Shown piece after piece: positions 36,743 through 45,925 of a stretch of 64,000 nucleotides of DNA. Under the pieces are notes generated by a model, which saw nothing but the letters and a program-made list of their open reading frames with translations, was not told the DNA's origin and did not search any database. The stretch is from the NCBI GenBank assembly GCA_023433505.1, contig JAEZCO010000021.1:1-64000 (forward strand), written 5' to 3'. The position numbers and the translations under genes were made by a program. This stretch comes from Bacillota bacterium (GTDB lineage Bacteria > Bacillota > Clostridia > Acetivibrionales > DTU013). Position 1 is the stretch's first letter; every line of letters begins with the position of its first letter.

Positions 36743-36829
36743 CCGATTCTCTCCAGAAGTTTACTTTTTATTGCTATAATTACTGTATGAAAATTAGTTT
36801 TTGGTACTGCTGCGAAACATTTTAATTAT

Positions 36830-36870
36830 CCTTCGAGAGATAACGCGTTCAAAGCGTTATTTCTCGAAGG
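36830..36870. other. Strong hairpin between GH36 and beta-helix genes
   Basis: CCTTCGAGAGATAACGC and GCGTTATTTCTCGAAGG form a 17 bp stem with a single G.T wobble and a 7-base loop. It lies 24 bases after the beta-helix stop and 88 bases before the GH36 start. No T-run follows on the minus strand, so it may protect mRNA ends or block readthrough rather than terminate by itself. Confidence 0.6.
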
Positions 36871-36893
36871 CGCATAAATGCATAGTTTCATTT

Positions 36894-39155
36894 TCAATTC
36901 ATCGTAATGGTTGGATTCCAATTTGTAGCATCGTTGTTGACATCTCCATTACAACGAACAATAAAATGTATTGTATCTCCTTGTTTCACCGACATGTTGC
37001 TGAAATTGATTGGATGACTTAAGGTATCATTTATCGCAAGACGATATAATTGAGTATAGTTCTTGATTACTAATACTTCAACACCATTTCCTCCACTTCC
37101 TTTGACGGCACTGCTTGTTATTGATATTGTCCCGTCTCTGGGAGCTGCCCAGGTTCTTACGGAGTCTCTTGCAGTACCCATATCCGGATGTTGATAGTTG
37201 CTGGCTACCAGGCAGTAGGTACTGTCGCCTTTCCAACGATTATTTGCAGCATCCCAGTCCAGCATATAAAAAGACAATACGTCATAAACACCTATATTTA
37301 CTCTTTGGTACATCCAATCATTAAAACCCTGTATTGAACTAAAATCAGATGACGCAGTCCACGAGGACGCCTTTTTCCAAGTAATCGCCGGGTCCCAAAA
37401 GGTCGTATCAAATGAAATACTCCCGTTTTTGTTGATTAAAAAGTCAATCCGATCACCTGCATTGACTCTTATCCCGGATACATTTGTATTTATCCCGGTA
37501 GTGTTTGTCCCTGCCAAACTTTGCGAAAATACATCCGCACCATTTTTTTTAATCATTACCCCTACGCCATCACCGCCTGTTGAAACCATTTTTGCTATAC
37601 CGGTTATGGAAATAACTCCTGAGGCTGGAGCTACCCACCTTCTCACTGAGTCTGGGCCTGCGTCAGGGTGTTGCCAATCTTTACCCACCAGGCAATATGT
37701 TGTGCTGCCGTTCCATCTGCTGTTCGCAGTATCATAAGTCATATTCGCGGAGCTAGTCCCATTCGACTCTAAATAATACCAATTATCACTTCCGTTGGTT
37801 GGTGCAAAACCCGAGGAAGCAATCCAGCTTTGCCCTTCAGCCGGCATTGTTACAGCGGGGGGAAACTCCTGTGCCGCATTATAGATAGTGTCTGTACAGT
37901 AAGTATAGTTCGATGGATAGGTATTTGTAAGAGTTCCATCTACTTTAAATAATTCTTGGCTTGAGGCGTATCGCTTAACCCTGTTTCCAGCTATAACGCC
38001 CTTGCTGTTGGTATTGTGATAATGTCTCAAAAATGCCGGAGTTAAATCTGCATTGTTTTTGCCACAATTATAAATGTTATTGTTTATTATGTTCGTCACA
38101 TAATTATTCATCAGAGGATTATCCGTTGCTGAAGAATTGTCGAAGATAAGAAACGCAGCATCATCGCAATCGTGAATATCACATCTTATTGTGGTTACAT
38201 TTTTGTTTTTTGCTTCGTAATCAATCGCAACCCCGTCAACTCCGGCAGTACCATCGGTAATATCATATATACTGCTATCCTGAATAGTAAGATTTTGACA
38301 CTCTGCAAACATTACGCCTGCAATACCATGCCATACACCATTCGGATAACCAACATGACTGATGGATATATTTTTTATAACTCCATTGTTAGCTGCAACA
38401 AATTGTGCTCCTTCATCCGTAGCATTATATACAGTGACATTGTCAACAAGAATTCTTGTAGTATTTTGAAGTGCAAATCCAGCGGCAACATTGGTAATTG
38501 TATTGTTTTTCAATGTTAAATTATCAAAGCCATTCATAAAGATTGCCGTTGACCTATTAATCAATGGCCTTTCCGAATTACCAAGATCTGAAAGCACCCA
38601 GCGGCGTCCGTTTACAATATTGTTGAATTCACAGTTTTCAATCCATACGCCTGCACCTCTGGGACGATTTATATTTAAAACTGTAATACCATACTCTGCA
38701 TTCTGTATCTTTATACCCGTTATCTTCCACCCATAATGCTGTTTGATATTTATACCCACCTTCACAGTTGTTCTTGCATCCGGCGCGTATGGATAATCAA
38801 GCTCAGTGTCGGGAAGAGATGCGGGATTGCTGATTACCGGCTTACTGCCGGTACCATAGCTTCCAATCTCAATCATGCTTTCATTTGTTCCGTCTCCCTT
38901 AGGGATTAGTGTCTCGCCTGTCCATGTATCCCCACACTTCAAAAGAATTTTATCTCCTGCATTGAATGTTGTGGTATTTACCCTGGAAAGCGTCTTCCAG
39001 GGTGTGGTTATTGAAGTACCCTCATTGTTGTCGTCCCCTGATGAGTAACTTACGTAGAAAGTCGAAACTGCCGCTTCTGCCCGTGCTGCCGGTAAAATAT
39101 TCAGGAATATCATTGCTGTGATCATTAACGCCGCAAATCTTTTTACTTTGTACAT
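36894..39155 (-). CDS. Secreted right-handed beta-helix protein with two C-terminal sandwich repeats
   Basis: This 753-residue protein has a signal peptide (cleavage near AARAEA, residues 24-29). A parallel beta-helix (about 30-430) follows, opening with a Pel9A-like TFYVSYSSGDDNNEGTSI start, then two related domains (about 455-600 and 605-753) with shared WQHP/YQHP...DSVRxWxAPxxGxISI and GGxGVxVxxxKN. The helix suggests a polysaccharide lyase or hydrolase; catalytic residues are not assigned. The repeats look like carbohydrate-binding beta-sandwiches. It starts three bases after the next upstream gene's stop, with AAAGGA seven bases before the ATG, so the two are translated together. Confidence 0.8.
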   Translation of the reverse strand: MYKVKRFAALMITAMIFLNILPAARAEAAVSTFYVSYSSGDDNNEGTSITTPWKTLSRVNTTTFNAGDKILLKCGDTWTGETLIPKGDGTNESMIEIGSYGTGSKPVISNPASLPDTELDYPYAPDARTTVKVGINIKQHYGWKITGIKIQNAEYGITVLNINRPRGAGVWIENCEFNNIVNGRRWVLSDLGNSERPLINRSTAIFMNGFDNLTLKNNTITNVAAGFALQNTTRILVDNVTVYNATDEGAQFVAANNGVIKNISISHVGYPNGVWHGIAGVMFAECQNLTIQDSSIYDITDGTAGVDGVAIDYEAKNKNVTTIRCDIHDCDDAAFLIFDNSSATDNPLMNNYVTNIINNNIYNCGKNNADLTPAFLRHYHNTNSKGVIAGNRVKRYASSQELFKVDGTLTNTYPSNYTYCTDTIYNAAQEFPPAVTMPAEGQSWIASSGFAPTNGSDNWYYLESNGTSSANMTYDTANSRWNGSTTYCLVGKDWQHPDAGPDSVRRWVAPASGVISITGIAKMVSTGGDGVGVMIKKNGADVFSQSLAGTNTTGINTNVSGIRVNAGDRIDFLINKNGSISFDTTFWDPAITWKKASSWTASSDFSSIQGFNDWMYQRVNIGVYDVLSFYMLDWDAANNRWKGDSTYCLVASNYQHPDMGTARDSVRTWAAPRDGTISITSSAVKGSGGNGVEVLVIKNYTQLYRLAINDTLSHPINFSNMSVKQGDTIHFIVRCNGDVNNDATNWNPTITMN

Positions 39156-39158
39156 AAA

Positions 39159-41093
39159 TTAATCCTTTCTGACATTCGTCGCATCTTTTCCAGTATATAA
39201 CTCGCCCTTAACATTTTTTCCCATATTGATAAACTGATTATCCTTGATTGTAATATTGTTGGCTGAATCGATAAAGATTGCATAGTATGGATCTCTCATG
39301 TGAAGCAAGGATACATTCATCTCATTGGCAATTGAAGTTACCGGTTCAGCATAGGGATTATCGATAATATTCCCTGAAATTTCGCTATCGGCGAGGTTGT
39401 ATCCAAAGAAAGCACCCACTCTGCAATTCTTAAAAACATTATCCTTGACTACGATATTATAATTTAATATTGTTTTTTTCATCATCTTATTCATTTTTGT
39501 ATTAGGCTCGCCGAATACGGCAATAGCTCCCGGCCATACCTGCCCGTTGAAGGAATTTCCGCATTCGGAAATTGTATTCGACCGAATTGTTACTCCATTT
39601 GGGAATGGACCTTCTGCCCAAAATCCTGCACCTACCATATAAATTGCATGGGTATTCGTCCTGCTGATTATATTATTTTCTACTACTGTGTTTGGCCCAT
39701 GAAGTCGCATCCCCGCGCCATGTCCATCATGGAAATAAGAGTTTTTGATAACCGTACCCGCGCCACCGATATCATTGCAATCAGCCATATCGAATTCTTT
39801 CACAGCAACTGCCTTATCCAGTTTTACACGATAAAGCTCAATTCCACTAAAGGGCCGGATAACAATCCCTCTGTTTTTCATCATTTGGTCGATTGTCCTG
39901 GCTTCTAAAGAATCCTCCTGTTTTAGTGAAACGATCTTCGCTTTCCCGAGTTTTTTACCATTTACCGTATCAATGAAATTTAACTCGGAACCTACTTTAT
40001 AGGTTTTTTGGAAAGGCGATGCAATCAGTAATTCTTTGTCTGACACTTTTTTATAAACATACGCTAAAAAGCCATGAATATTAAGAAGGTCATCTTCAGA
40101 ATAGCTAAACTCACATCCATCCAGCGTAGGGCCTTTTTCCATTAAAGATGAATGGAAACCATCCGCAGTTGTGGTCATCAATCTGTCTGTCCCAGGACAT
40201 CTTATTATTTTTACATTTCGGTAGATATTCCCGCCTTTTCCTCCTTCCTCTACAATCCCCATAGCGGGACTGGTATAAAGTGTAACATTTTCGAATTTGA
40301 GTTTTTCACAGCCTTCGCTGAATACCGCTCTTCCACCATTTCTCATTGGCAGCACTACTTTGTCGCCCGCAACCACATCCGCCTTCATAATAAATAATGC
40401 CAGATCGGTGAAGCTCATCCTGTACTTATTGTTATTTAAAGGCTTTATTTCTTTCAGAAAACTATTTGTAGAAAACTGTACTTCCCTTGTCGTATCATTT
40501 CCCTTATAAAATAGAACACGTTGCTGCGGCTTTACACTGGTATAATTTTTCAGCTTGGCGGAATAATCCTCATCTACCTCAAAAGTAACCGTATTGTCTG
40601 TATAATTTACATCAGTTACCGTGCCTTGAATGAACGGAAGATTTTCATAGTCCAGTGTAACACCTGTAATTGTTACATTGCTGCAATTTCTAAGATGAAT
40701 AATTCCATCGGACCCTTCTTGGATAAAGTGAACACCTTCACCGAGAATTGCAATATTTTTTGCACCTTGAAGTGCCATTTTTATAGCCAATTTACCAAAC
40801 CTATAATAACCCGGCGTAATAACAAACTCTTTTTTATTATCCTTTATCGCAGCATTTAGCTCAGTCATCAGGGTACGTGCAGCTTCCCTCTGTTGCTGCT
40901 TCTGTTTTTCGGTTTGGTTCAAAATCTCTTCGGTAAACGGTTTGCTCCCAGCCAAATTTACTTCCTCTTTCCTTATATTGTCATCGTTTTTCACTGCCGC
41001 AGCAACTTTCGCCTGAGAATTAAAGCAGGCTGCAAGCATCAGGGTGGATACAATTAAAAGGCTGCAAATACTCATTGATCTTTTAGTTTTCAT
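39159..41093 (-). CDS. Beta-helix lipoprotein, probable surface glycan-acting protein
   Basis: This roughly 644-residue protein begins MKTKRSMSICSLL with a lipobox LAAC, so it is a membrane-anchored lipoprotein. Repeated NxxIxxN-type coils (NSYFHDGHGAGMRLHG, NNIISRTNTHAIY, NVFKNCRVGAFFG) from about residue 240 to the end form a right-handed beta-helix. The N-terminal third carries a different beta-rich domain. This resembles GH110-type alpha-galactosidases and related helix enzymes, but I cannot assign a family. The ATG at 41093 has GGAG eight bases upstream. It is upstream partner of the second beta-helix gene. Confidence 0.75.
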   Translation of the reverse strand: MKTKRSMSICSLLIVSTLMLAACFNSQAKVAAAVKNDDNIRKEEVNLAGSKPFTEEILNQTEKQKQQQREAARTLMTELNAAIKDNKKEFVITPGYYRFGKLAIKMALQGAKNIAILGEGVHFIQEGSDGIIHLRNCSNVTITGVTLDYENLPFIQGTVTDVNYTDNTVTFEVDEDYSAKLKNYTSVKPQQRVLFYKGNDTTREVQFSTNSFLKEIKPLNNNKYRMSFTDLALFIMKADVVAGDKVVLPMRNGGRAVFSEGCEKLKFENVTLYTSPAMGIVEEGGKGGNIYRNVKIIRCPGTDRLMTTTADGFHSSLMEKGPTLDGCEFSYSEDDLLNIHGFLAYVYKKVSDKELLIASPFQKTYKVGSELNFIDTVNGKKLGKAKIVSLKQEDSLEARTIDQMMKNRGIVIRPFSGIELYRVKLDKAVAVKEFDMADCNDIGGAGTVIKNSYFHDGHGAGMRLHGPNTVVENNIISRTNTHAIYMVGAGFWAEGPFPNGVTIRSNTISECGNSFNGQVWPGAIAVFGEPNTKMNKMMKKTILNYNIVVKDNVFKNCRVGAFFGYNLADSEISGNIIDNPYAEPVTSIANEMNVSLLHMRDPYYAIFIDSANNITIKDNQFINMGKNVKGELYTGKDATNVRKD

Positions 41094-41164
41094 GTAAACA
41101 TCTCCGTTCACTTATTTTTGTTCGATAAAACAAAATTTTCAAACCCATCCTTTCCGTACTTGCT

Positions 41165-42010
41165 CTACATCTTCACCGCACCTGATGTCAATCCTTCAAT
41201 ATAAACCCTTGAGCCGAAAAGGAATATAAGAAGCAAAGGTATCGTTGAAAGAACATACCCTGCATACATCATTCCTGATTCCGCTCCGCTTGCACCCTCT
41301 ACGAATTTTACATTAAAAAGCCGCAAGGCTACAGTAATCGGCATTTTATCCATACTTTCCAGGAACATGAAAGGGGTAAAATAATCGTTATAGATATTCA
41401 CGGCATTCATAACAAAAATCGTAGCCAGGATCGGTTTTGCTAAAGGCAAACAAATTTTGGAGAATAGCTTTGCCGTATTTGCCCCGTCAATCATTGCTGC
41501 TTTGTAAAGCTCTTCCGGCTGCCCATCCAAAAAGTTTTTGGTCAAAACCGAACCCATTACTTGTCCACCTGCCAGATATGGAAGGTAAAGCGCCCACCAT
41601 GTGTCTCTTAAATGCAAAGTTTCTATTAATTTAATCAAAGGTGCAAGCGTAACCACACTAGGGACCATCATTAAAATCAGAATTGCTATGTAAAGCACTT
41701 TCTTTCCTGGAAACTCCAATCTGGAAAATGTAAATCCCACTATTGCAGATAAGAACATAATACTCACTGTTGAAACTGTAGAGATAATCACACTGTTGAA
41801 AAGGTTTCCTAGCAATTTATCAAACGCTTGATTGTAATTTGACAGGCGAACAGGATTTGGTAATCCAAATATATCAATCTTTATTTGAAAATTAGCTTTT
41901 AAAGACATTGTTATCAAAATATATATCGGCAATATTGTTAATAACAGAAGGATGATAAGTACTGCGTGCTTTGAATATTCCCTTACTCTTTCCAGTTTTC
42001 CGTTATTCAT
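41165..42010 (-). CDS. Sugar ABC transporter permease (MalG-type)
   Basis: This roughly 281-residue CUT1 permease has six predicted helices and the EAA loop YKAAMIDGANTAKLFSKICLPLAKP. The ATG at 42010 gives MNNGKLERV and is eight bases after GGAGG; a start five codons upstream has no site. The gene begins 38 bases after the unusual permease-propeller fusion and is followed by the beta-helix lipoprotein gene. Confidence 0.9.
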   Translation of the reverse strand: MNNGKLERVREYSKHAVLIILLLLTILPIYILITMSLKANFQIKIDIFGLPNPVRLSNYNQAFDKLLGNLFNSVIISTVSTVSIMFLSAIVGFTFSRLEFPGKKVLYIAILILMMVPSVVTLAPLIKLIETLHLRDTWWALYLPYLAGGQVMGSVLTKNFLDGQPEELYKAAMIDGANTAKLFSKICLPLAKPILATIFVMNAVNIYNDYFTPFMFLESMDKMPITVALRLFNVKFVEGASGAESGMMYAGYVLSTIPLLLIFLFGSRVYIEGLTSGAVKM

Positions 42011-42048
42011 CAAATGCACCTCCAAAGTAATCCACTCGTCCTCTCCCC

Positions 42049-44019
42049 TTACAGCTTTTCAGTTGACGCCTTTACGCGCATCTGAAGAATCGTAGCCCCA
42101 AGTATAAAGATGAACATCACAAGCCCAAGAGCAGAAGCATAACCATACCTTCCAAAATTAGTTGCGTTATAAAACAGTTCAAGTCCCGGCACATAGGTTG
42201 AAACACCAGGCCCGCCTGCAGTAAGGAAGTAAACGCTTCCAAAATCCTGTATTGCACTGATAAAAGCAAGTATCAGTACCAGCTTTATTTGAGAGGAAAT
42301 CAGTGGAAGGTCTATTAGGAAAATAGACTTCAGCCTGCTGCAGCCATCAATTTTCGTTGCTTGAAATAATTCAGGTTCAATACTTAACAGTCCGCCATAG
42401 TATATCAAGATATGAAAGATACTTGCAAATGGAAAACCAGTAAAGACGATTGACCAGATCGCAAGGTTTTCATCCGAAAGCCAGTTGTGCTTGAGATTTT
42501 CGAGCCCTAAGCTTCCCAGTAAAGAGTTCAGTACACCTATATTGGGTTCAAATATACCGGTTTTCCATAATAATGCTCCAACAATTCCAGGAACAATCAT
42601 CGGCAGCATGAAGAGGAAACGATACATATATTTTGACTTCGTGCTTGTGAGGTTGAAAATCAATTCCGCAATCAATATAGGAACTGTCAAAATTTTTATA
42701 TAGGTGGTAATTACCAAAATAAATACATTCTTTATTCCAATAAAGAAATAACCTTCCTCAAACATCATTTTGAAATTATCAAGCCCAATCCATCGAACTT
42801 TTGTCGATATATTGCTCCAATCGGTAAACGCTTTACTCAGCCCCTGGTATATCGGGTAATAGCTAAAGACGGCCAGAAGCGCAAATGCCGGAATTAAAAT
42901 ATAATAAGCAACCCTTGCTTTATAAATATCTTTTGCGAGCTTAAGTAAAAATTTTCTTTGTTTCGGAAAAATTGTTGCAAAAGAAATCAGCAAGGCTAAA
43001 ATCAGTAACACAACCAAATACGTTGATACACTTCGAATTCGCTTCATCAGCTTCTCTGAGTATATTCTTTTATTGTCAAAAACCTGAACGCCTCCGGTCG
43101 ATCTTGATATCGCCAGTTTCCCTCCGTCTTTTGAAAAAGCGGAGCTCCATACGGGCCGAACATCGCTGTCATTGTTCCAGTACAGTTCATTAAGGCTTTG
43201 ATCCACCACAAACATCTCACCATGTGTTGTCCCTATCGCATATCTTTTCTTATTCAGTTCCAATCCAACACTGATAACTTGTGAACCTTGCAATAGATGA
43301 GGTTTAAGTGAAGTAACTAACTTCAAATCAGCGTCATACTTGTATATCCAGCCTTCCTTGGATATTGTTACTAAACTGCCGTCATTTTCATTGAAAGCCA
43401 TGTCCGCTGCGGAATATTTCTGAACTACTTTTTTGACTGTATTTCCAGATGGATCTATCACTTCAATACTTCCATCGCCAGAAGAAACAATGAAGCTTTT
43501 GCCGCTATATAAAACTGAGTATGCCGCATCTTCTTGGTCTCTTCTCCATAACTCATTGCCATCTTTGTCCATGCAGTACAAGCTGTTTTTCATGGAAGAA
43601 AAAGAACCGGATACCAATATATTCCCTTGAGTATCAACCGCCATGTCCAGCGGCGGTTTTGATACAGATAATTCTTTATGAAGCTTACCGTCAGCTTGGC
43701 TCAAAATATAAATTTTACGGTCTGAGGATGCTATGTACAAATACTCATTATCGTTTTTAATTGCTACAATTCCGCCTTTTGTATTGAATTCCCATACTTT
43801 ATTATAGGATGAATCCATACAAAACACTTTGTACAATCTAGTGCCGACTATAAGATGGTCATTTATGTACTCGATTATCTTTACCTCACTATCTGAGGCT
43901 ATTGACTTGATTGTCATGTTTTGCGATACCCGTTCGGTATAAAGGCCCGCAAAAGTTAGAGAGATTGTTGCTAGCAATAGAATTATAAAAATCATAATGT
44001 ACTTCTTTTGCCCGTGCAC
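42049..44019 (-). CDS. ABC permease fused to an N-terminal extracellular beta-propeller
   Basis: This 656-residue protein begins with a membrane helix (7-26). A domain of repeated blades follows over about 45-320 (KVFCMDSSYNKVWEF, KIYILSQADGKLH, SLYCMDKDGNELWRR, GSIEVIDPSGN, EMFVVDQSLNELYW), a PQQ/WD-like beta-propeller. Next come a second helix (331-352), a basic cytoplasmic linker (353-368), and a full MalF-type permease (371-656) with the EAA loop LFQATKIDGCSRLKSIFLIDLPLI (551-574). By the positive-inside rule the propeller faces outward, where the binding protein docks. The start is a GTG eight bases after GGAGG. Length is about double a usual permease. Confidence 0.9.
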   Translation of the reverse strand: MHGQKKYIMIFIILLLATISLTFAGLYTERVSQNMTIKSIASDSEVKIIEYINDHLIVGTRLYKVFCMDSSYNKVWEFNTKGGIVAIKNDNEYLYIASSDRKIYILSQADGKLHKELSVSKPPLDMAVDTQGNILVSGSFSSMKNSLYCMDKDGNELWRRDQEDAAYSVLYSGKSFIVSSGDGSIEVIDPSGNTVKKVVQKYSAADMAFNENDGSLVTISKEGWIYKYDADLKLVTSLKPHLLQGSQVISVGLELNKKRYAIGTTHGEMFVVDQSLNELYWNNDSDVRPVWSSAFSKDGGKLAISRSTGGVQVFDNKRIYSEKLMKRIRSVSTYLVVLLILALLISFATIFPKQRKFLLKLAKDIYKARVAYYILIPAFALLAVFSYYPIYQGLSKAFTDWSNISTKVRWIGLDNFKMMFEEGYFFIGIKNVFILVITTYIKILTVPILIAELIFNLTSTKSKYMYRFLFMLPMIVPGIVGALLWKTGIFEPNIGVLNSLLGSLGLENLKHNWLSDENLAIWSIVFTGFPFASIFHILIYYGGLLSIEPELFQATKIDGCSRLKSIFLIDLPLISSQIKLVLILAFISAIQDFGSVYFLTAGGPGVSTYVPGLELFYNATNFGRYGYASALGLVMFIFILGATILQMRVKASTEKL

Positions 44020-44036
44020 GTATTTATCCTCCTTGT

Positions 44037-44081
44037 AAAATCATACTCAGCATTGTACTGCGCTCTGCTGAGTATGATTTT
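44037..44081 (-). other. 16 bp hairpin between binding-protein and permease genes
   Basis: AAAATCATACTCAGCA (44037-44052) and TGCTGAGTATGATTTT (44066-44081) are perfect complements with a 13-base loop. It follows the solute-binding-protein gene by 24 bases and precedes the permease fusion. On the minus strand it ends in TTTT, so it may terminate part of the transcripts and raise binding-protein output over permease, as in other importer operons. Confidence 0.75.
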
Positions 44082-44105
44082 CAAATATTTATGATTCCTG
44101 CCGCA

Positions 44106-45734
44106 TCAATCCACGTTTGGCTTCACTTCCGGATGTTCAAGATCTTCAGGCTTCATTTTGGTTGCTTTTAGTATATTATCAAAATATTTTTCTACATTTT
44201 GCTGATTTTTCTGCCCCCACTCATCAATGCTTACTTTTCCTTTAAAATATCCTGTCGTATAAATATACCACTGTCTCGTGCTGGCGGCCAAAGAGCTTGC
44301 CGCGGCTGCAAATGAACTGGTAATCTTACCTTCAATATTTCCGACTTTCGAATCTACCTTGCCAAAAGTATCTTTAAGGTTTCCGGGATATTCTACATCA
44401 TAAACGATATTCGGTCCAAGCAGAGAGCCACCCGCATCAACATTACCCTTCAAATAGATGCTCATTCCATCTTTGCTCGAATAGAACATCAGGAAGTCGA
44501 CAACCAAATCGTTATGCAGGCTATCTTTACTGACAATGGCAACTGGATTGGTTGCAACATTAATCGACCTTGCAGGTGCGTCTACAAGCTCGCCCTCCAT
44601 ACTTGGATTTTTAAATACACCCCATTCAAATTTCGAATATGGAAACTCTTTTCCTTTTTCCTCTGCTTCCTTTTTGCTTTTCTCAAAATCTTTTTCATAT
44701 TGCTCAATCAGCCCAAAGGTCCAGCTTCCATCCAGGATCATTGCTGCATCTTGCCTATATAGAGCGTCTCGCGGATCAACAAATCCATACCATGCATCCT
44801 CTCCTGCATACTTTGGAAATACTTTTTTCAGGTTTTCCAATACTGCTTTGTACTCGGGTGCATCCACTCTGATCTTTCCATCCTTTAACGCCTTATTGAA
44901 TCTTACACTATTCACGTTCATATTTATTTTATCATCATTATTAGGGTCCATGGGATCGTATTTCCAAACACCGTCAACCTCCGGATCATAACACCAGTCT
45001 TCCGGCAGAGATTTTGATATATCAACATAATCTCTCAGGTATTGATCAAGGTATATTCTAAATAACCACTGACCCGATCCGGTTGTCATTGAATTATAGT
45101 CGCCGCTATTTCCGATTGGCTGAATACCCTTGTTATAAAGGGTCTCACAAATTTTTATCATCTCATCCCATGTTGTGGGTGTCTTTTCTGGGTCTAAGCC
45201 TGCCTTACGGAATAGATCCTTGTTATAGAACCACAAAACCTGGACTAATTCAGGAGAAAATTTCTTCCACTCCCCTTTGGCCAAATCAACATCCTGTGTG
45301 GCGAAATTGAACTGCTCCTTCCAAGGCTTATTTGAATAGGGTGATACCTTTTTTGCATAGGGAAGCAGGTTTAGAATTTTTACGTCATTCTGTGTATCCT
45401 CATATTTAACCAAATCTGCTTTGGTATCATTCGAATTCAGCTGAGTTTCCAGCCAAGTTTTGTATTCTTCTTGCGGCTTTAGGTCCACGACTACATTTAC
45501 TTTTTTATGCAGCTCCATATATTTTTTTGCAACTGCTTCCCATCCGCCCAAATTCAAGTTTGCAGCTACATTTATAACGATTTCACCCTCTAGGGCATCC
45601 TCTGTTTGATTGATAGCTGATGAAGATGAAGTGCTTTCCTTTGTTTCATTTTTTGATGGTGCACTTGAACAACCTGAAAATACAAGCACGAATGTTAAAA
45701 GTGATGCGACAGCAATTATACTTCTCTTTTTCAT
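44106..45734 (-). CDS. Sugar ABC transporter substrate-binding lipoprotein
   Basis: This roughly 542-residue lipoprotein starts MKKRSIIAVASLLTFVLVF with lipobox FSGC (anchor Cys at about 22) and a Ser/Glu-rich linker. The rest is a CUT1-type binding-protein fold; the segment LWFYNKDLFRKAGLDPEKTPTTWDEM is typical. The ATG is six bases after GGGGGA; the longer frame to 45782 has no site. It supplies sugars to the propeller-permease and MalG-type permease downstream. A 16 bp hairpin follows its stop codon. Confidence 0.9.
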   Translation of the reverse strand: MKKRSIIAVASLLTFVLVFSGCSSAPSKNETKESTSSSSAINQTEDALEGEIVINVAANLNLGGWEAVAKKYMELHKKVNVVVDLKPQEEYKTWLETQLNSNDTKADLVKYEDTQNDVKILNLLPYAKKVSPYSNKPWKEQFNFATQDVDLAKGEWKKFSPELVQVLWFYNKDLFRKAGLDPEKTPTTWDEMIKICETLYNKGIQPIGNSGDYNSMTTGSGQWLFRIYLDQYLRDYVDISKSLPEDWCYDPEVDGVWKYDPMDPNNDDKINMNVNSVRFNKALKDGKIRVDAPEYKAVLENLKKVFPKYAGEDAWYGFVDPRDALYRQDAAMILDGSWTFGLIEQYEKDFEKSKKEAEEKGKEFPYSKFEWGVFKNPSMEGELVDAPARSINVATNPVAIVSKDSLHNDLVVDFLMFYSSKDGMSIYLKGNVDAGGSLLGPNIVYDVEYPGNLKDTFGKVDSKVGNIEGKITSSFAAAASSLAASTRQWYIYTTGYFKGKVSIDEWGQKNQQNVEKYFDNILKATKMKPEDLEHPEVKPNVD

Positions 45735-45925
45735 TCCGTTTCCCCCATTAAATCTTTCTATTCCAATAAAAGAAGCTTCCATCCAACTTAAAATTATCGA
45801 TAATTTACTTTCTAAACCAGTTTATATATGGTAAAACACTTCATGGGAGCGAATAAATCTCATGAATCATAGATACTAAAAAATTATATACACAATTAGG
45901 CAGGGCGCCGTAGACCCAGTAGAGA
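45735..45925. other. Gap between surface-protein and binding-protein genes
   Basis: This AT-rich stretch of 191 bases shows no gene, no convincing promoter and no strong hairpin. The binding-protein gene may be read through from the upstream promoter at 46938-46966. Confidence 0.35.

Noticed and set aside
36894..41093. Tandem gene duplication of the two beta-helix proteins
   Set aside because: They share only the fold pattern. Their N-terminal regions, anchoring and C-terminal domains differ.
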